Positions 23,895-33,845 of a stretch of 64,000 bases of DNA are shown in pieces (the stretch's first letter is position 1; the number at the start of each line of letters is the position of its first letter). The notes below the pieces were generated by a model. That model searched no databases. It had not been told where the DNA came from and was given only the letters and a program-made list of their open reading frames with translations. A program made the translations under genes and the position numbers. The stretch comes from UMGS1590 sp036303105. Its GTDB lineage: Bacteria; Bacillota; Peptococcia; Peptococcales; Peptococcaceae. The DNA is taken from NCBI GenBank assembly GCA_036303105.1, contig JAXJBF010000135.1:1-64000 (forward strand). The letters are read 5' to 3'.

Positions 23895-25262
23895 CTATGC
23901 CATATCGTTCATAAGAACGTAGCGCATGAGAATGGTTGCAACCTGCGCGCGGGTGGCGCCACTGGTTGGCGAAAGGGTGGAGCTGGTGGTCCCATTGATC
24001 AGGCCCTGATCCACCGCCCAAGCCATGGATGCCAACGCATAGCTGGAAATGCTGCCATAATCGCTGTAGCCCTTGATGGCGTCCCCGCCTGCCGGGGTGT
24101 CAATGCCCATGTACTTGGTGTAGCGCATGAGGATGGTGGCCATCTGCTCACGGGTGATGCTCTGGTCAGGAGCAAAGGTGGTTTCGGTCATGCCGGCAAC
24201 CACACCTTTTTCCTTGGCCCAAGCGATTGGCTCTGCATACCAGGCGTCGGCAGCGACATCGTCAAAGACTTGCTGATTCTGGACGCTGTCGCCAGAATGA
24301 CGATAGAGCACTGCCACAAGCATGGCACGTGTCATGTTGACATTCGGGCTGAAGGTGGTCGCGCTGGTGCCGGCAAAGAGGCCGTGTTCCACAGCGAAGG
24401 CCACTGGTTCAGCAAACCAGTCGTTTGGCTGCACATCGGTGAAGGTCAGAGATGGGATTGTGCCGCCGTCCTCATCATTGTCACCAGATGTGTTGTCGTC
24501 GCCGGCTGTATTATCATCGCCAGCATTGTCGGTGTTTTCATCGTTGCCACCATTGTCAGTGCTGCCGCCGGTATTACCGCCGCCACCACCTGTGGTGATC
24601 TTTTCAAAGGTGACTTCCACCTCATCGTCGGCGCTCAGGCCTGTCAGGGTGTTGCTGATCGCCACTTCCTTGCCGTTGACAAGGATCTTGGCAATGCGAT
24701 AGCCGCTGTCAACGCTGATCGTCACTGTGCCGTCTTTATGAGCGCTGACCTGCCCACCCTTGCCGACAACACTGACGATCGGCGTATGGTCTTCTTCGTC
24801 TGGTGTTGGCGATGGGGTGTTATCATTTTCACGATTAACGGTGAGCGTCAGGTCGCTGCCTTCCTTATATTCGGTGCGGTTCAGGCTGCGGTCCAAGACC
24901 ACAGCGCCGTTGACCTTGGAAACTTCCGAGCCGCTCGCCACCGTCAGCGTGCCGAGATCCAGCACGCCGTCCTTAACCGCAAGCGGTGTTTTCGATGCGG
25001 CATAGAGGGTAACAGTATTATGGTCACTGTTGATGGTCATGGCGTAAGCGTCGCCGGTGCCATGGTATTGCAAATCGGTGGTATCGCTGACGGTGAACGT
25101 CACCTCAGCACCGTAACGGTCGCTGCCGACGTCAGCCAGGCCGATGCCGGCGCTGGTGCCGGCTTTGTCAAAATCAACCTGCAGGGTGGCAGCCATGGCG
25201 CTCACTGGAAGCATGGCGCCAATCAACAGGGTGGAGACCCCTGCTCTTATCCAACGTTTCAT
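23895..25262 (-). CDS. SLH-anchored surface protein with cohesin-like N-terminal domain
   Basis: A 455-residue exported protein: signal peptide (to about residue 24, AMAA), an N-terminal beta domain (about 25-145) with GAEVTFTVSDTTDLQYHG, then TVTLYAAS and VLDLGTLTVASGSE, which follows the strand pattern of a cohesin or carbohydrate-binding beta sandwich, a bacterial-repeat-like module (VGKGGQVSAHKDGTVTISVD), an acidic Gly/Asn/Asp-rich linker, and three C-terminal SLH domains (FTDVQPNDWFAEPVAFAVEH, FDDVAADAWYAEPIAWAKEK, and YGSISSYALASMAWAVDQGL). SLH domains bind cell-wall polymer. It lies 47 bp after the M60 peptidase gene and is probably co-transcribed with it. Cohesin assignment is an inference. 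Confidence 0.82.
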   Translation of the reverse strand: MKRWIRAGVSTLLIGAMLPVSAMAATLQVDFDKAGTSAGIGLADVGSDRYGAEVTFTVSDTTDLQYHGTGDAYAMTINSDHNTVTLYAASKTPLAVKDGVLDLGTLTVASGSEVSKVNGAVVLDRSLNRTEYKEGSDLTLTVNRENDNTPSPTPDEEDHTPIVSVVGKGGQVSAHKDGTVTISVDSGYRIAKILVNGKEVAISNTLTGLSADDEVEVTFEKITTGGGGGNTGGSTDNGGNDENTDNAGDDNTAGDDNTSGDNDEDGGTIPSLTFTDVQPNDWFAEPVAFAVEHGLFAGTSATTFSPNVNMTRAMLVAVLYRHSGDSVQNQQVFDDVAADAWYAEPIAWAKEKGVVAGMTETTFAPDQSITREQMATILMRYTKYMGIDTPAGGDAIKGYSDYGSISSYALASMAWAVDQGLINGTTSSTLSPTSGATRAQVATILMRYVLMNDMA

Positions 25263-25309
25263 AAGTCCTCCTTCTATGGGTCATCTCTTTGCAGGAGGGG
25301 CGGCGGGCA

Positions 25310-28300
25310 TCAGTTGCCCGCTCCCTCAAATACGATCCCAGGCATGCTGTCGTAGCGCGGCACACTGATGAAGGTGGTGTCGCTGGTCATGCGTGGGTTT
25401 GAGCCGTAGATGTCTTCTGCACGCCACATCTGCGCTTTGAGCGCAATGAGCACGTTCTCATTCGCCGATGCACTGTGGCCGTCTTCGCCAACGTGGTCTT
25501 CGCACACTTTCTTGAAGGCTTCCTGATCTTCCGGAATGAAGATGAAGAAACCATCGCTGATGGTGCTGACCGCGCCATCTTCTGGCACCTCAGCCAGGAG
25601 CAAGGTCTCGCCGGCGAGGGTTTGTTCTGTGGTTGTTGGGGCTTTGTCCGAAGCCGGAGTAACGGTCTGGAACGTGCCAACCACGCGCACGCTGTTGTAG
25701 AGTGGGTCACCGCGGTAGCTGCCGGTGACGATGACGGTGCCGGCTTTGATGGTCTCGGTCTGGCCGTCGCCCACGTCATAGGTGTAGTCTTTATCCAGTA
25801 CCCCGATGGACGCGCCCTCTGTGAAGGCGATGTTGTCGCCAGGGTAGCTGAGGAGATGGATGTCGTTCACATCAACGTTCTTTGGTACGCCGGAAATGGC
25901 AATTTGCTTGGCGTCGTACATCCAGATGCGGGTGTCATCAGCACCAGCGCCAGGCTTGTTGAAGTAGCTGAGGAAGCTGCCATCGCTGGTCGCAGTCCCC
26001 TTGGAAAAATCGCCGTTCTTGGCGAGGGTCCAGCCGCCGGTCGGCGTCACAGTGCCAAGATCCTGGAAGGTTTCAGCGCTGCCGAGGTCGTGAACGCTGT
26101 CAGAAGTGAAGACAAGGTACTTGCCAGAGCTTGGCGCATTGTCGCCAGTGATTTTGATGCCGGCGCTGGAGAGGGTGGCGCCGTTCTTGGCGGTGATCAC
26201 AATATTGCCAGTGGCATCGTCACGCACGATGTCGTACTGACTGCGGTCGATGGTGGTGTCATAAGAGATGCGCACATCCTTGGCCTTCGCCGTTGCCACC
26301 TCGTAACCAAGCTTGTCGATGACGCGCACCGAGTAGCTCATGGCCACATTGTTGGCGCTGCCGACGGTGTCGGTGTAGGTTTGCGTGGTGTTGCCGTCGC
26401 CGCTGACAAAGGCGATAACCTGGCCATTGCGGCTGATCTCATAGCCCTGCACGCGGTCGGCCTGGCCGTCCACCGTCATGGTCAGCGTAACCTGCTTATC
26501 GTTGGCCACAGCGGCAGAAAGTTCAGCGTTCAGGCTGGCTTTCTTTTCGCCATTGAGGCGGTCGCGGCGGGAATCGTCGTTGAGATACCAAATGTCGCGG
26601 TCCTCGCTGCCATAGCTCTTGAGGGCACTCTTGGTGCTGGCCGACAGTTCCATGCCCCAACGGGTAAAGAACTCGGTCAGATTTTTATTCGTCACTTCGC
26701 TGGCAATCAGGGCAATGCGGTCGTCTTTAGAGGCAGCATCGCTGTAAGCGCCAGCTTTCCATTTCTTAAAGAATGCGTTGTAGAAATCCAGTGCACCGCT
26801 GCCGTCGAGGGCGCTGCCTTTGCCGTCATAGGCGAGATGCAGCTGCCAGTACATGCCCAGCTGAACGAACACATTCCCAGCCTGCCCCGGCTTTGCGAGG
26901 GCCACCTTGGTGAAGATGTCGTCGTAGGTGCCGCCTTCGAGGCGGGAGGTACCGGTCATGTTGTCGGTGTCGGCAGTCTGTGCGACGAGAGAATAGATGT
27001 TGTTGGTGATTTCGGCATAGCCGATCTTATCCATGTTGTGACCAATTTCGTGGGCGATCCCCCAGCCAAAGAGGCTTTCGGCATCGCTTGAGCCATCGCT
27101 CAGCGGTGCGCCGGTCACCAGCCCTGGGGTGGAATCGTATTCCACGCCGATGTAGCTGCCAGCGGCGAACATGAAGGCCCCAGAGAACATGCGGCAGAAG
27201 CGGATGTTCTGACGGGTTTCCATCGGATATTCGTAGCTGTCAAAGGCTGCATCGCCGTCAATGATGCCCTGGGTTTTGTTACTCAGGAAGAGCATCTGCT
27301 CCCAAGCCACCAGTGACTGGTAGAGCTTGTCGGTCATGGTGTCAACCGAGGCATTGACACCGCCCAGTCCAGCCACAACCTGGTTGGCAGGAATGGACAG
27401 GAGCACGCTTGGGGTGGCAATGTCGGTGGTGTTGCGGGTGTTGGTCTTCTTACTGGTTTCGTTGCCGAAACTCAGGCCTTTCACGTAGGTCTGCAAGTCG
27501 CTGACGTAAGTCTTGATCACGGCTTTGCGTTCCGCTTCGCTCTTGCCATACCACTGCTCAGGGGTGAGGTTCAAGGTTGGGATCGCCGTCACGACATTTT
27601 TATTCGTGGAAACGTCGCGCACCTGAATGGTGATCTTGTCGGCGTTCTTGCCACTGTATTCAATGTAGAGCGGGCCGCCGCGTTCACCGGAGCCGCTGTT
27701 GCCAATGGCCGAGAGCCAAACAAGGTTGCGGCCATTGTTGAGCGTATAGCTCTTGGAAGTGGTGCCAGCTTCGGCATATTGCTGCCACTGCACCAGCTTA
27801 ATGGACTCGCCATCGTCCAGACCATCCACATAGAGGGCAACGTTATTGCCAGAGAGGGCGCTCACACCCAAAGGCTGCAGGGCAGACGCCGACTGCCCAT
27901 ATTTGCTGTCGGCAGCGGCCGAGCGAGATTCAAAGCCATCGCGCACGATGAGGGCGCTGTCTTGTTTATCCAGCAGCTGCTGGGCGTTGTCCAGTTCATC
28001 GAGAAGCACCGCTTTGTCGACCACATAGGCATTGGCGTCGTTGGCGCGGGCACGCAAGGCATCGATCTTGCCTTGGTCCACACCGCTTGCCAGCTTGGTG
28101 TGGCTGCCGTTGGCGAAGAGCGCATCAATGTCGTCGCTCAAGCCATCGTAGCTGTAGAAAGCGATCTCCGACAGCGTAATGTTCCCAGCGCCGCCCCACT
28201 GCTCCCCTTCAATGCTCAAGGTTTTCACCTGAGCACGCGGGAATTTAACGATGAAATACTCATTGTCTTTTGCTTTTTCAAAGGTGGCGCTTACTTCTTC

Positions 28301-30310
28301 GCCGTTGATCTTGACATTAAAATTTGTGAAGTAATCTCTGTACAATTTGCCATTGTTATTTTGCACGTCTTTGCCTTGATCCGGCACATAGATGACATAG
28401 TTCATGTCGTAAGCCTTATCGAAAGTGAACGTAAATTCACGGGAATTGTACCAGCCAATGGCAATCCAACTGGTACGATAATCGTTGTCATATACTGCGC
28501 CTGGCATCTCGCCCTTGCTGACAGCAGCCGTGTTGTTCTTTGGATAAGTCGCAGAAGCTACGATGCTGTTATCCAGGCGATTGGTCGTCGGCAACGCTGG
28601 GCCATCAACCTGCTCGGTTTTTGGCGTGCCTTCAGCCGTCAGCGACACAGGGCCGCTGCCCTTGCTGTTGACGCCGAACACCTGTACCTCATAGGTGGTG
28701 CCGTTTTTCAGGCCAGTGATGACAGCGCTGCTCTGATAAGATTTTTCCAGCACGGTGAAGGTGTCACTGCCTTTTTCACGATACTGCACCTTGCTGGACA
28801 CCGTGTCCTTGCCTGGCTTCCAGGTGACAGTGAGCAGGGTGTCGCCAGCGGTCACAGTGACGTTGTCCGGCTTGTCCGGCACACTGTTTGGCTGCGGCGT
28901 GGCACTGACCACGTCCGACTTGCCGCCTTCCCAGTTCTGGCCGCCGTTGTTGGAAATAGGTGCCACAGCAAAATAATAAGTCTTGAGGTTTTCAAGGTTG
29001 CCTAACGTATAAGTGGTTTGATCGGTTTCCACCGTGTTGGTCAGCGCATTGGCGCTGGTGCCATAGTAGATCTTGTAGCCGGTGATGTTTGGAAACGCCT
29101 CCCAGCTCAGGGTGACTTCTTTGGTGCCTGCTTTCGCGGTCAGGTTCTTCACGGTCACATCTTCAGCCGCAGGATTGTCTGGCACGATGTCCTGCACAAA
29201 CTTGATCTGTTCCACCACAACCGGCTGATCGTCAACCACTTCGATCTTGATGGTGATCTTCTTCACCGGCACTTTCTTTCCAAGATTGATGACCACCGTC
29301 TGACGGCCATCGTCGCGGGTCTGAATCGCCAGCACGTTGTCGCTCTGGCTGTTGAATGGCACTTCCAAAGTTGTGCCGTCTGCCAGCTCAGCAACCACAG
29401 TACCAGCGCTCAACGGGCTGGTGGTTGGACTGACGATTTCAACCTGTTCCATTTCCACGCCTTTGTCGTCGTCTGTGATCGGAATTGGCAGCGCCAGTTC
29501 GCTGCTGCCTGTTGCTGCGGATAAGGTCACTGCTTTGCCGTCATCGACAAAGAGAGAGGCCACATCCCCATCGCTCACTTCAACGGTGCCGCTTGCAGTG
29601 ATCGCTTCGCTGACTTTTGCCGTGTCCACGACATTCGCCGCAATCAGCGCCGTGTTGTACACTTTGGCTTCGCCAGTGGCGCCGGTCGCCAACGTCACCA
29701 AGGTAAGATCGGAGATGTCCACTGTGCCATCGCCGTTCAAATCGGCAGCAGCGTCGTTGGTGCTCAGCTTGGCTTTCACCAGCTCAATGTCTTCCGTGTT
29801 GACCTTGCCGTCACCATTCAGATCGCCCTGGGTGAAGGTGGCATCGCCAGTGCCAACAATGAGCCCCTGAGAATACTTGTCGAGGGTCAGCGCTGGGCTG
29901 GTGTACGTCTTAAAGCCTGAGCCAGCAAAGGTCAGCTTATAATCGCTGCCATCTGCAGCCAGCCCACGAATGCTGATGTCCACATAGCTCAGCGTTTGTC
30001 CGGTGCTGCGCAGGCTCACATCGCCAGCAGCACCGCTGCCATCCTTAAAGGTCAGCGTGCCATCAGCACCCAGTTTTCCTGAAGCGATCGCAGAATCACC
30101 TTTCAACAGGGTTAAGGTCGCGTCGCTCAACTTTGAAGCAGTGATTGGATAATCCAGGCGCACGGTGGCCTGAATCTCTCCTGTCGCGGCGTTGTCGGCC
30201 ACAGCGCTGCGCGTGTCGGCCAATGCTTCCTGGGCAAATCCACCCACCATGCCAAACGCCATCGCTGTGACTAAAATACTCGCCAATACTCTGTGATACC
30301 ATTTCGTCAT
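25310..30310 (-). CDS. Large secreted M60-family (mucin-degrading) metallopeptidase with dockerin and FN3 modules
   Basis: About 1666 residues. Signal peptide to about residue 32. A dockerin-type pair of EF-hand repeats follows at about 155-205 (GDLNGDGKVNTEDIELVKAK and ADLNGDGTVDISDLTLV). Then two FN3 modules (about 385-570), a discoidin/CBM32-like domain (about 590-720, YDNDYRTSWIAIGWYNSREF), and the peptidase M60 region with its zinc motif HEIGH at about 1090, followed by a Glu nine residues on (HEIGHNMDKIGYAE). Beta-rich modules follow to the end. M60 enzymes cut mucin-type glycoproteins outside the cell. There is no sortase or SLH anchor of its own; the neighbour encodes SLH domains. Start taken at MTKWYHR after GAAAGGAAG. 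Confidence 0.85.
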   Translation of the reverse strand: MTKWYHRVLASILVTAMAFGMVGGFAQEALADTRSAVADNAATGEIQATVRLDYPITASKLSDATLTLLKGDSAIASGKLGADGTLTFKDGSGAAGDVSLRSTGQTLSYVDISIRGLAADGSDYKLTFAGSGFKTYTSPALTLDKYSQGLIVGTGDATFTQGDLNGDGKVNTEDIELVKAKLSTNDAAADLNGDGTVDISDLTLVTLATGATGEAKVYNTALIAANVVDTAKVSEAITASGTVEVSDGDVASLFVDDGKAVTLSAATGSSELALPIPITDDDKGVEMEQVEIVSPTTSPLSAGTVVAELADGTTLEVPFNSQSDNVLAIQTRDDGRQTVVINLGKKVPVKKITIKIEVVDDQPVVVEQIKFVQDIVPDNPAAEDVTVKNLTAKAGTKEVTLSWEAFPNITGYKIYYGTSANALTNTVETDQTTYTLGNLENLKTYYFAVAPISNNGGQNWEGGKSDVVSATPQPNSVPDKPDNVTVTAGDTLLTVTWKPGKDTVSSKVQYREKGSDTFTVLEKSYQSSAVITGLKNGTTYEVQVFGVNSKGSGPVSLTAEGTPKTEQVDGPALPTTNRLDNSIVASATYPKNNTAAVSKGEMPGAVYDNDYRTSWIAIGWYNSREFTFTFDKAYDMNYVIYVPDQGKDVQNNNGKLYRDYFTNFNVKINGEEVSATFEKAKDNEYFIVKFPRAQVKTLSIEGEQWGGAGNITLSEIAFYSYDGLSDDIDALFANGSHTKLASGVDQGKIDALRARANDANAYVVDKAVLLDELDNAQQLLDKQDSALIVRDGFESRSAAADSKYGQSASALQPLGVSALSGNNVALYVDGLDDGESIKLVQWQQYAEAGTTSKSYTLNNGRNLVWLSAIGNSGSGERGGPLYIEYSGKNADKITIQVRDVSTNKNVVTAIPTLNLTPEQWYGKSEAERKAVIKTYVSDLQTYVKGLSFGNETSKKTNTRNTTDIATPSVLLSIPANQVVAGLGGVNASVDTMTDKLYQSLVAWEQMLFLSNKTQGIIDGDAAFDSYEYPMETRQNIRFCRMFSGAFMFAAGSYIGVEYDSTPGLVTGAPLSDGSSDAESLFGWGIAHEIGHNMDKIGYAEITNNIYSLVAQTADTDNMTGTSRLEGGTYDDIFTKVALAKPGQAGNVFVQLGMYWQLHLAYDGKGSALDGSGALDFYNAFFKKWKAGAYSDAASKDDRIALIASEVTNKNLTEFFTRWGMELSASTKSALKSYGSEDRDIWYLNDDSRRDRLNGEKKASLNAELSAAVANDKQVTLTMTVDGQADRVQGYEISRNGQVIAFVSGDGNTTQTYTDTVGSANNVAMSYSVRVIDKLGYEVATAKAKDVRISYDTTIDRSQYDIVRDDATGNIVITAKNGATLSSAGIKITGDNAPSSGKYLVFTSDSVHDLGSAETFQDLGTVTPTGGWTLAKNGDFSKGTATSDGSFLSYFNKPGAGADDTRIWMYDAKQIAISGVPKNVDVNDIHLLSYPGDNIAFTEGASIGVLDKDYTYDVGDGQTETIKAGTVIVTGSYRGDPLYNSVRVVGTFQTVTPASDKAPTTTEQTLAGETLLLAEVPEDGAVSTISDGFFIFIPEDQEAFKKVCEDHVGEDGHSASANENVLIALKAQMWRAEDIYGSNPRMTSDTTFISVPRYDSMPGIVFEGAGN

Positions 30311-30512
30311 TCCATTATCGCTTCCTTTCTGCTTGGTTTTCATCACTGATAAGCAATTGATATATTATTTTATATTCATTGAAACTTATCATTTTCAGGC
30401 AAGATCATACCAAACCATAGATGTCTGGTATAGTATGATACTTACCATTTTTAGCTTTTTTTAAGAAAAAGTAACCTTTTTTCATGAAATATGAAAATAT
30501 TACAAAAAAATA

Positions 30513-30551
30513 GCGCCCGCCATGATCTTTGATCGAGATCATAGCAGGCGC
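30513..30551 (-). terminator. Terminator of the first MFS gene
   Basis: Arms of 16 bases with two mismatches (GCGCC...ATGATCT / AGATCAT...GGCGC), then TATTTTTTTG on the minus strand. The 200 bp between it and the M60 start carry the M60 promoter region; nothing else is recognisable. Confidence 0.85.
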
Positions 30552-30570
30552 AAAGCAGCTGAAGCTCGCC

Positions 30571-31722
30571 TTACACATGGCGAAAGCGCCGACGGTTGAC
30601 GGCATACACCACAAGAGCCAGCGGCACCACCAGTGCCAAAAGTGGGTAAAAAAGCGCGATGGCCACATGTCCATAGAGGAACCCACCGATGATGGGGCCC
30701 AGTGCCATCCCTAAATCGAACCCAATATAATAGGTACTATTAGCCAAGCCGCGCTTTTCCTCACCAACGAGAAGGATGGCGGTGGACTGGCACACCGAGC
30801 ACATGATGCCATAACTGCCAGCCATAAAGGCTGCCGCGGCAAAAAGCAGCCAATCATTGTACATTTCTGTTAAAAACGCCACGCTGGCCAACATGCAAAC
30901 CGAACTGCCGCTGAGGAAAAACAGGAACGGTTTTTTATCAAACCAATTGGCCAACGACAGGCGCAGCACCAATAGAATAACCGCATATAGCGGAAAAAAC
31001 AGACTGGCGCTGACAGGAAGATCGCGGGCCGCAATGTAACTGACAAGAAACGATTGGGTGGCACAATAAGGAATCGCAAACAGCATGATGATGGCTGCCA
31101 CCGGCAGCACATCCACCGCCACAAACCCACCATGTTTGGCGGCAGGCGCACTGTGGTGGACCTCGCCCTTGTCATGAATACATTGAATGGTGAGCACAAC
31201 CATCACTGCCAGCGCAGTGGCCACAATGAAGGCGGCACGATAACCGATGCGCCCATAAAGGCTGATGCCCAGCGCCGGTGCGATGGCCATAGCCAGGGCA
31301 TTCATGGTGCCATAAAGGCCCATGCCGGCACCGATGCGTTCTTTCGGCAGCAAATTGGATATCCACGTCGCCATGCAGACACTGCAGCAAGAGAAGCCAA
31401 TGCCGTTGACAATGCGCGCCAGCACAACAATTGCTGGCGATGGCGCCAACACATAGCCGATGCAAGCCACAATCATGAGCAGAGAACCGACGGTTGACAA
31501 GCGATACTTGCTGACCTTGTCGGCCAGATTGCCGACAAAAGGCCGACAGCACAATGAAACAATGTTCATCATGCCGCCAACCAAGCCCATAAGCACCGCA
31601 CTGGCGCCAAGGCTCTCAGAAAAACCAGCGATCAGCGGTGTCACCATCATCGGACAAGCCATGTAAAAGAAACTGGCGATAAGAATCAGGCTCACATCAC
31701 GAGATAACAACTTAGTGATCAC
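30571..31722 (-). CDS. Major facilitator superfamily transporter (paralogue A)
   Basis: About 383 residues, 12 predicted membrane helices. MFS loop motif between helices 2 and 3 is GNLADKVSKYRLS. GTG start, preceded by AGGAGGAGG, overlaps the end of the cytidylate-kinase-like gene by 11 nt. It is closely similar to the MFS gene at 32427-33581 (for example SESLGA..., CRPFVGNLADK, AIPYCATQS, NYIAARDL versus SYIAARDL), so the pair arose by duplication around the kinase gene. Substrate unknown; drug-efflux-like or siderophore exporters have this layout. Confidence 0.85.
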   Translation of the reverse strand: MITKLLSRDVSLILIASFFYMACPMMVTPLIAGFSESLGASAVLMGLVGGMMNIVSLCCRPFVGNLADKVSKYRLSTVGSLLMIVACIGYVLAPSPAIVVLARIVNGIGFSCCSVCMATWISNLLPKERIGAGMGLYGTMNALAMAIAPALGISLYGRIGYRAAFIVATALAVMVVLTIQCIHDKGEVHHSAPAAKHGGFVAVDVLPVAAIIMLFAIPYCATQSFLVSYIAARDLPVSASLFFPLYAVILLVLRLSLANWFDKKPFLFFLSGSSVCMLASVAFLTEMYNDWLLFAAAAFMAGSYGIMCSVCQSTAILLVGEEKRGLANSTYYIGFDLGMALGPIIGGFLYGHVAIALFYPLLALVVPLALVVYAVNRRRFRHV

Positions 31723-32326
31723 GTCGCGCCTCCTCCTGCAAAATATCAACAAGAATATCGACACAGGTGTCCACACCAAATATCGATGTATCCAGGCAGA
31801 CATGAAAGTTTTTCGCGTCGCCCCAGCGCTGGCCTGTAAAGTGCTCGTAAAAATCGGCGCGGGCACGGTCTTTCTCGCGCAGACGCGTCATGATCTCCGT
31901 GTCTGTTGCACCGTAACGCGCCAGCACACGCTGAGCGCGAAAATCGACGTTGGCATGAATGAACACATGCAGCGCCGCCACGCCTGCTTCACGAAGAATA
32001 TGATCGGCAGCGCGGCCGACAATGATGCAGGGCTGAGCGGCATAATCGAGAATGATGTGCCGCTGTATCGCATAGAGCGCTTTCTGGGGATCCTCATAAC
32101 CTGGTGCATTGGCGCGCAAAAAGCGGCTCCAAAGACGTTCGCTGGTGTTCAAATGTTCACCCTGATGCGCCACATAATCTTCACTGAAACCGCTCTTTTC
32201 TGTAGCAGCAAGAACGATTTCTTTATCATAAAACGGTACGCCGAGTCGCTGTGACAGCGCCAGGGCGATGCTGTGACCGCCGCTACCAAACTCGCGGCTG
32301 ACGGTGATAACAGGCAATGATGCCAT
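31712..32326 (-). CDS. Cytidylate-kinase-like family protein
   Basis: About 204 residues, P-loop NTPase of the cytidylate-kinase-like group: ITVSREFGSGGHSIALALSQ has a relaxed P-loop, then PFYDKEIV, IIVGRAADHIL and RLREKDRARADFY in the LID region. These proteins resemble CMP kinase but their substrate is not settled. Start chosen after AAGGAGGAACC. It is sandwiched between two MFS paralogues and overlaps the downstream one, suggesting co-expression. Cytosolic. Confidence 0.8.
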   Translation of the reverse strand: MASLPVITVSREFGSGGHSIALALSQRLGVPFYDKEIVLAATEKSGFSEDYVAHQGEHLNTSERLWSRFLRANAPGYEDPQKALYAIQRHIILDYAAQPCIIVGRAADHILREAGVAALHVFIHANVDFRAQRVLARYGATDTEIMTRLREKDRARADFYEHFTGQRWGDAKNFHVCLDTSIFGVDTCVDILVDILQEEARRDH

Positions 32327-32395
32327 GATGGGTTCCTCCTTCAAAAATTGATCGCTTCTGCTTTCTAATGATAGCACGTTTTGCCCATGACCGCA

Positions 32396-32420
32396 TAAAA
32401 AAAGCCCGGCAAAGCCGGGC
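32396..32420 (-). terminator. Terminator of the second MFS gene
   Basis: GCCCGGC AAA GCCGGGC with a long T run on the minus strand, just after the stop at 32427. Confidence 0.88.
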
Positions 32421-32426
32421 GTAACA

Positions 32427-33581
32427 TCAGCGCAGTCCCTGAAAGCGTTTGCGGCTGACCGCATACACCACAAGCGCCAGCGGCACCGTCAGCGCCAAAA
32501 TAGGATAAAAGAGCGTCAGCGGCAGATAGCCGTAAAGCAGCCCGCCAATGAAAGCCCCCACCGCCATGCCAAGGTCGATGCCAATGTAGTAGGTGCTGTT
32601 GCCAAGGCCGCGCTCGCTTTCGTCTACCAGGAGCACCGCTGTGGACTGACAGATGGAACACATGATGCCATAGCCGCCAGCCATGAAAATGGCCGCCAGC
32701 AACAGCATCCAATTGCTGTGCATGCTGTTGAGCAGAAACAGGCTCACCAACGCACAGCCTGAGCTGGCAAAGAGGAAGAAATGAAACGGACGCTTGTCAA
32801 ACTGACTGGCAAACGACAGACGCAGCACCAAGAGCACAATCGCATAAAACGGGAAGAACCAGCCAGCATGCACCGACAGATCGCGCGCTGCAATATAGTT
32901 CACCAAATACGATTGGGTGGCACAATAAGGAATTGCGAACAGCATAATGATGAGCCCAACCGGCACCACATTTGGTGCCACAACGCCATGGTGGCGTTTC
33001 TTAGCAGCCTGTGGATGCGGCTCGCCCTTGTCGCTGACAAAGTGCACAAACACCAGCGTCAGCACGCACAGCACCGTGCCAATGATAAAGACCGGACGAT
33101 AGCCCACATGCTCATAGATAACAATGCCCAAGGCCGGCGCGATCGCCATGCCAAGGGCGTTGGTGGCGCCATAAAGCCCCATGCCGGCACCAAGGTTTTC
33201 CTTCGGCAGCAATCCAGCAATCCATGTGGACAGGCAGATCGAACAGCAGGACATGCCCAATCCATGAATCACACGCCCAACCATGACCATCCATGGCGCC
33301 GGCGCGCACACATACCCCAAACAGCCAATGAGCATGAGCAGCGCCCCAATCGACGACAGCTTGTAGCGGCTGAGTTTGTCGGCAAGGTTGCCCACAAATG
33401 GCCGCGACAACAGCGCCACCGTATTGAAGGTGGCACCAATCACACTCATGAATAACGCACCAGCGCCAAGGCTTTCTGAAAAACCAGCGATCAGCGGTGT
33501 CGCAATAAAAGAACAGGACATATAAAAGAAACTGGCCGCAAAAACCAGACTGATGTCGCGCGTAAACAATTTAAGAATCAT
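32427..33581 (-). CDS. Major facilitator superfamily transporter (paralogue B)
   Basis: About 384 residues, 12 predicted membrane helices, with GNLADKLSRYKLS between helices 2 and 3. It is the close paralogue of the gene at 30571-31722, matching over its whole length. ATG with GAGGAGG 6 bases upstream. It ends in its own terminator before the kinase-like gene. Divergent from the AraC regulator at 33846, which may control it. Substrate unknown. Confidence 0.85.
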   Translation of the reverse strand: MILKLFTRDISLVFAASFFYMSCSFIATPLIAGFSESLGAGALFMSVIGATFNTVALLSRPFVGNLADKLSRYKLSSIGALLMLIGCLGYVCAPAPWMVMVGRVIHGLGMSCCSICLSTWIAGLLPKENLGAGMGLYGATNALGMAIAPALGIVIYEHVGYRPVFIIGTVLCVLTLVFVHFVSDKGEPHPQAAKKRHHGVVAPNVVPVGLIIMLFAIPYCATQSYLVNYIAARDLSVHAGWFFPFYAIVLLVLRLSFASQFDKRPFHFFLFASSGCALVSLFLLNSMHSNWMLLLAAIFMAGGYGIMCSICQSTAVLLVDESERGLGNSTYYIGIDLGMAVGAFIGGLLYGYLPLTLFYPILALTVPLALVVYAVSRKRFQGLR

Positions 33582-33766
33582 GACGCGCCTCCTCGCTGCC
33601 AGTCCATACACTATCAACCATCACACAGGCCTCCAAACAATAAAAATCTTTCTTTTATAGTACCACCATTGCCGGGGATGCAGTCATTCATATTTTAGGT
33701 AGATAACCGCCCTAACTTTCGGTGAATACGGTAACCCATAAAAAGCCAACAGTTAGCAACAAGCAA

Positions 33767-33795
33767 TTGACAAACAGTTACCGTTGGCGTATCAT
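33767..33795 (+). promoter_or_regulatory. Promoter of the AraC-type gene
   Basis: TTGACA (33767-33772), 17-bp spacer, TATCAT (33790-33795), about 50 bp before the GTG start. The surrounding GCCAAC/GTTGGC inverted repeat and repeated ACAGTTA units may be regulator sites. Confidence 0.7.
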
Positions 33796-33845
33796 AAAGT
33801 TAGCTAAACCTAATTATCAACAATCATGATGAAGGAGGGATCATC

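Noticed and set aside
23865..25355. 496-codon plus-strand frame across the SLH gene
   Set aside because: Antisense of SLH domains and acidic linker; no start signal.
25475..27091. Long plus-strand open frame (538 codons) inside the M60 gene
   Set aside because: It is antisense to a protein with clear domains and HEIGH motif; composition follows from high G+C third positions.
27779..29005. Another 408-codon plus-strand frame antisense to the M60 gene
   Set aside because: No ribosome site or recognisable motif; shadow of FN3/discoidin coding.
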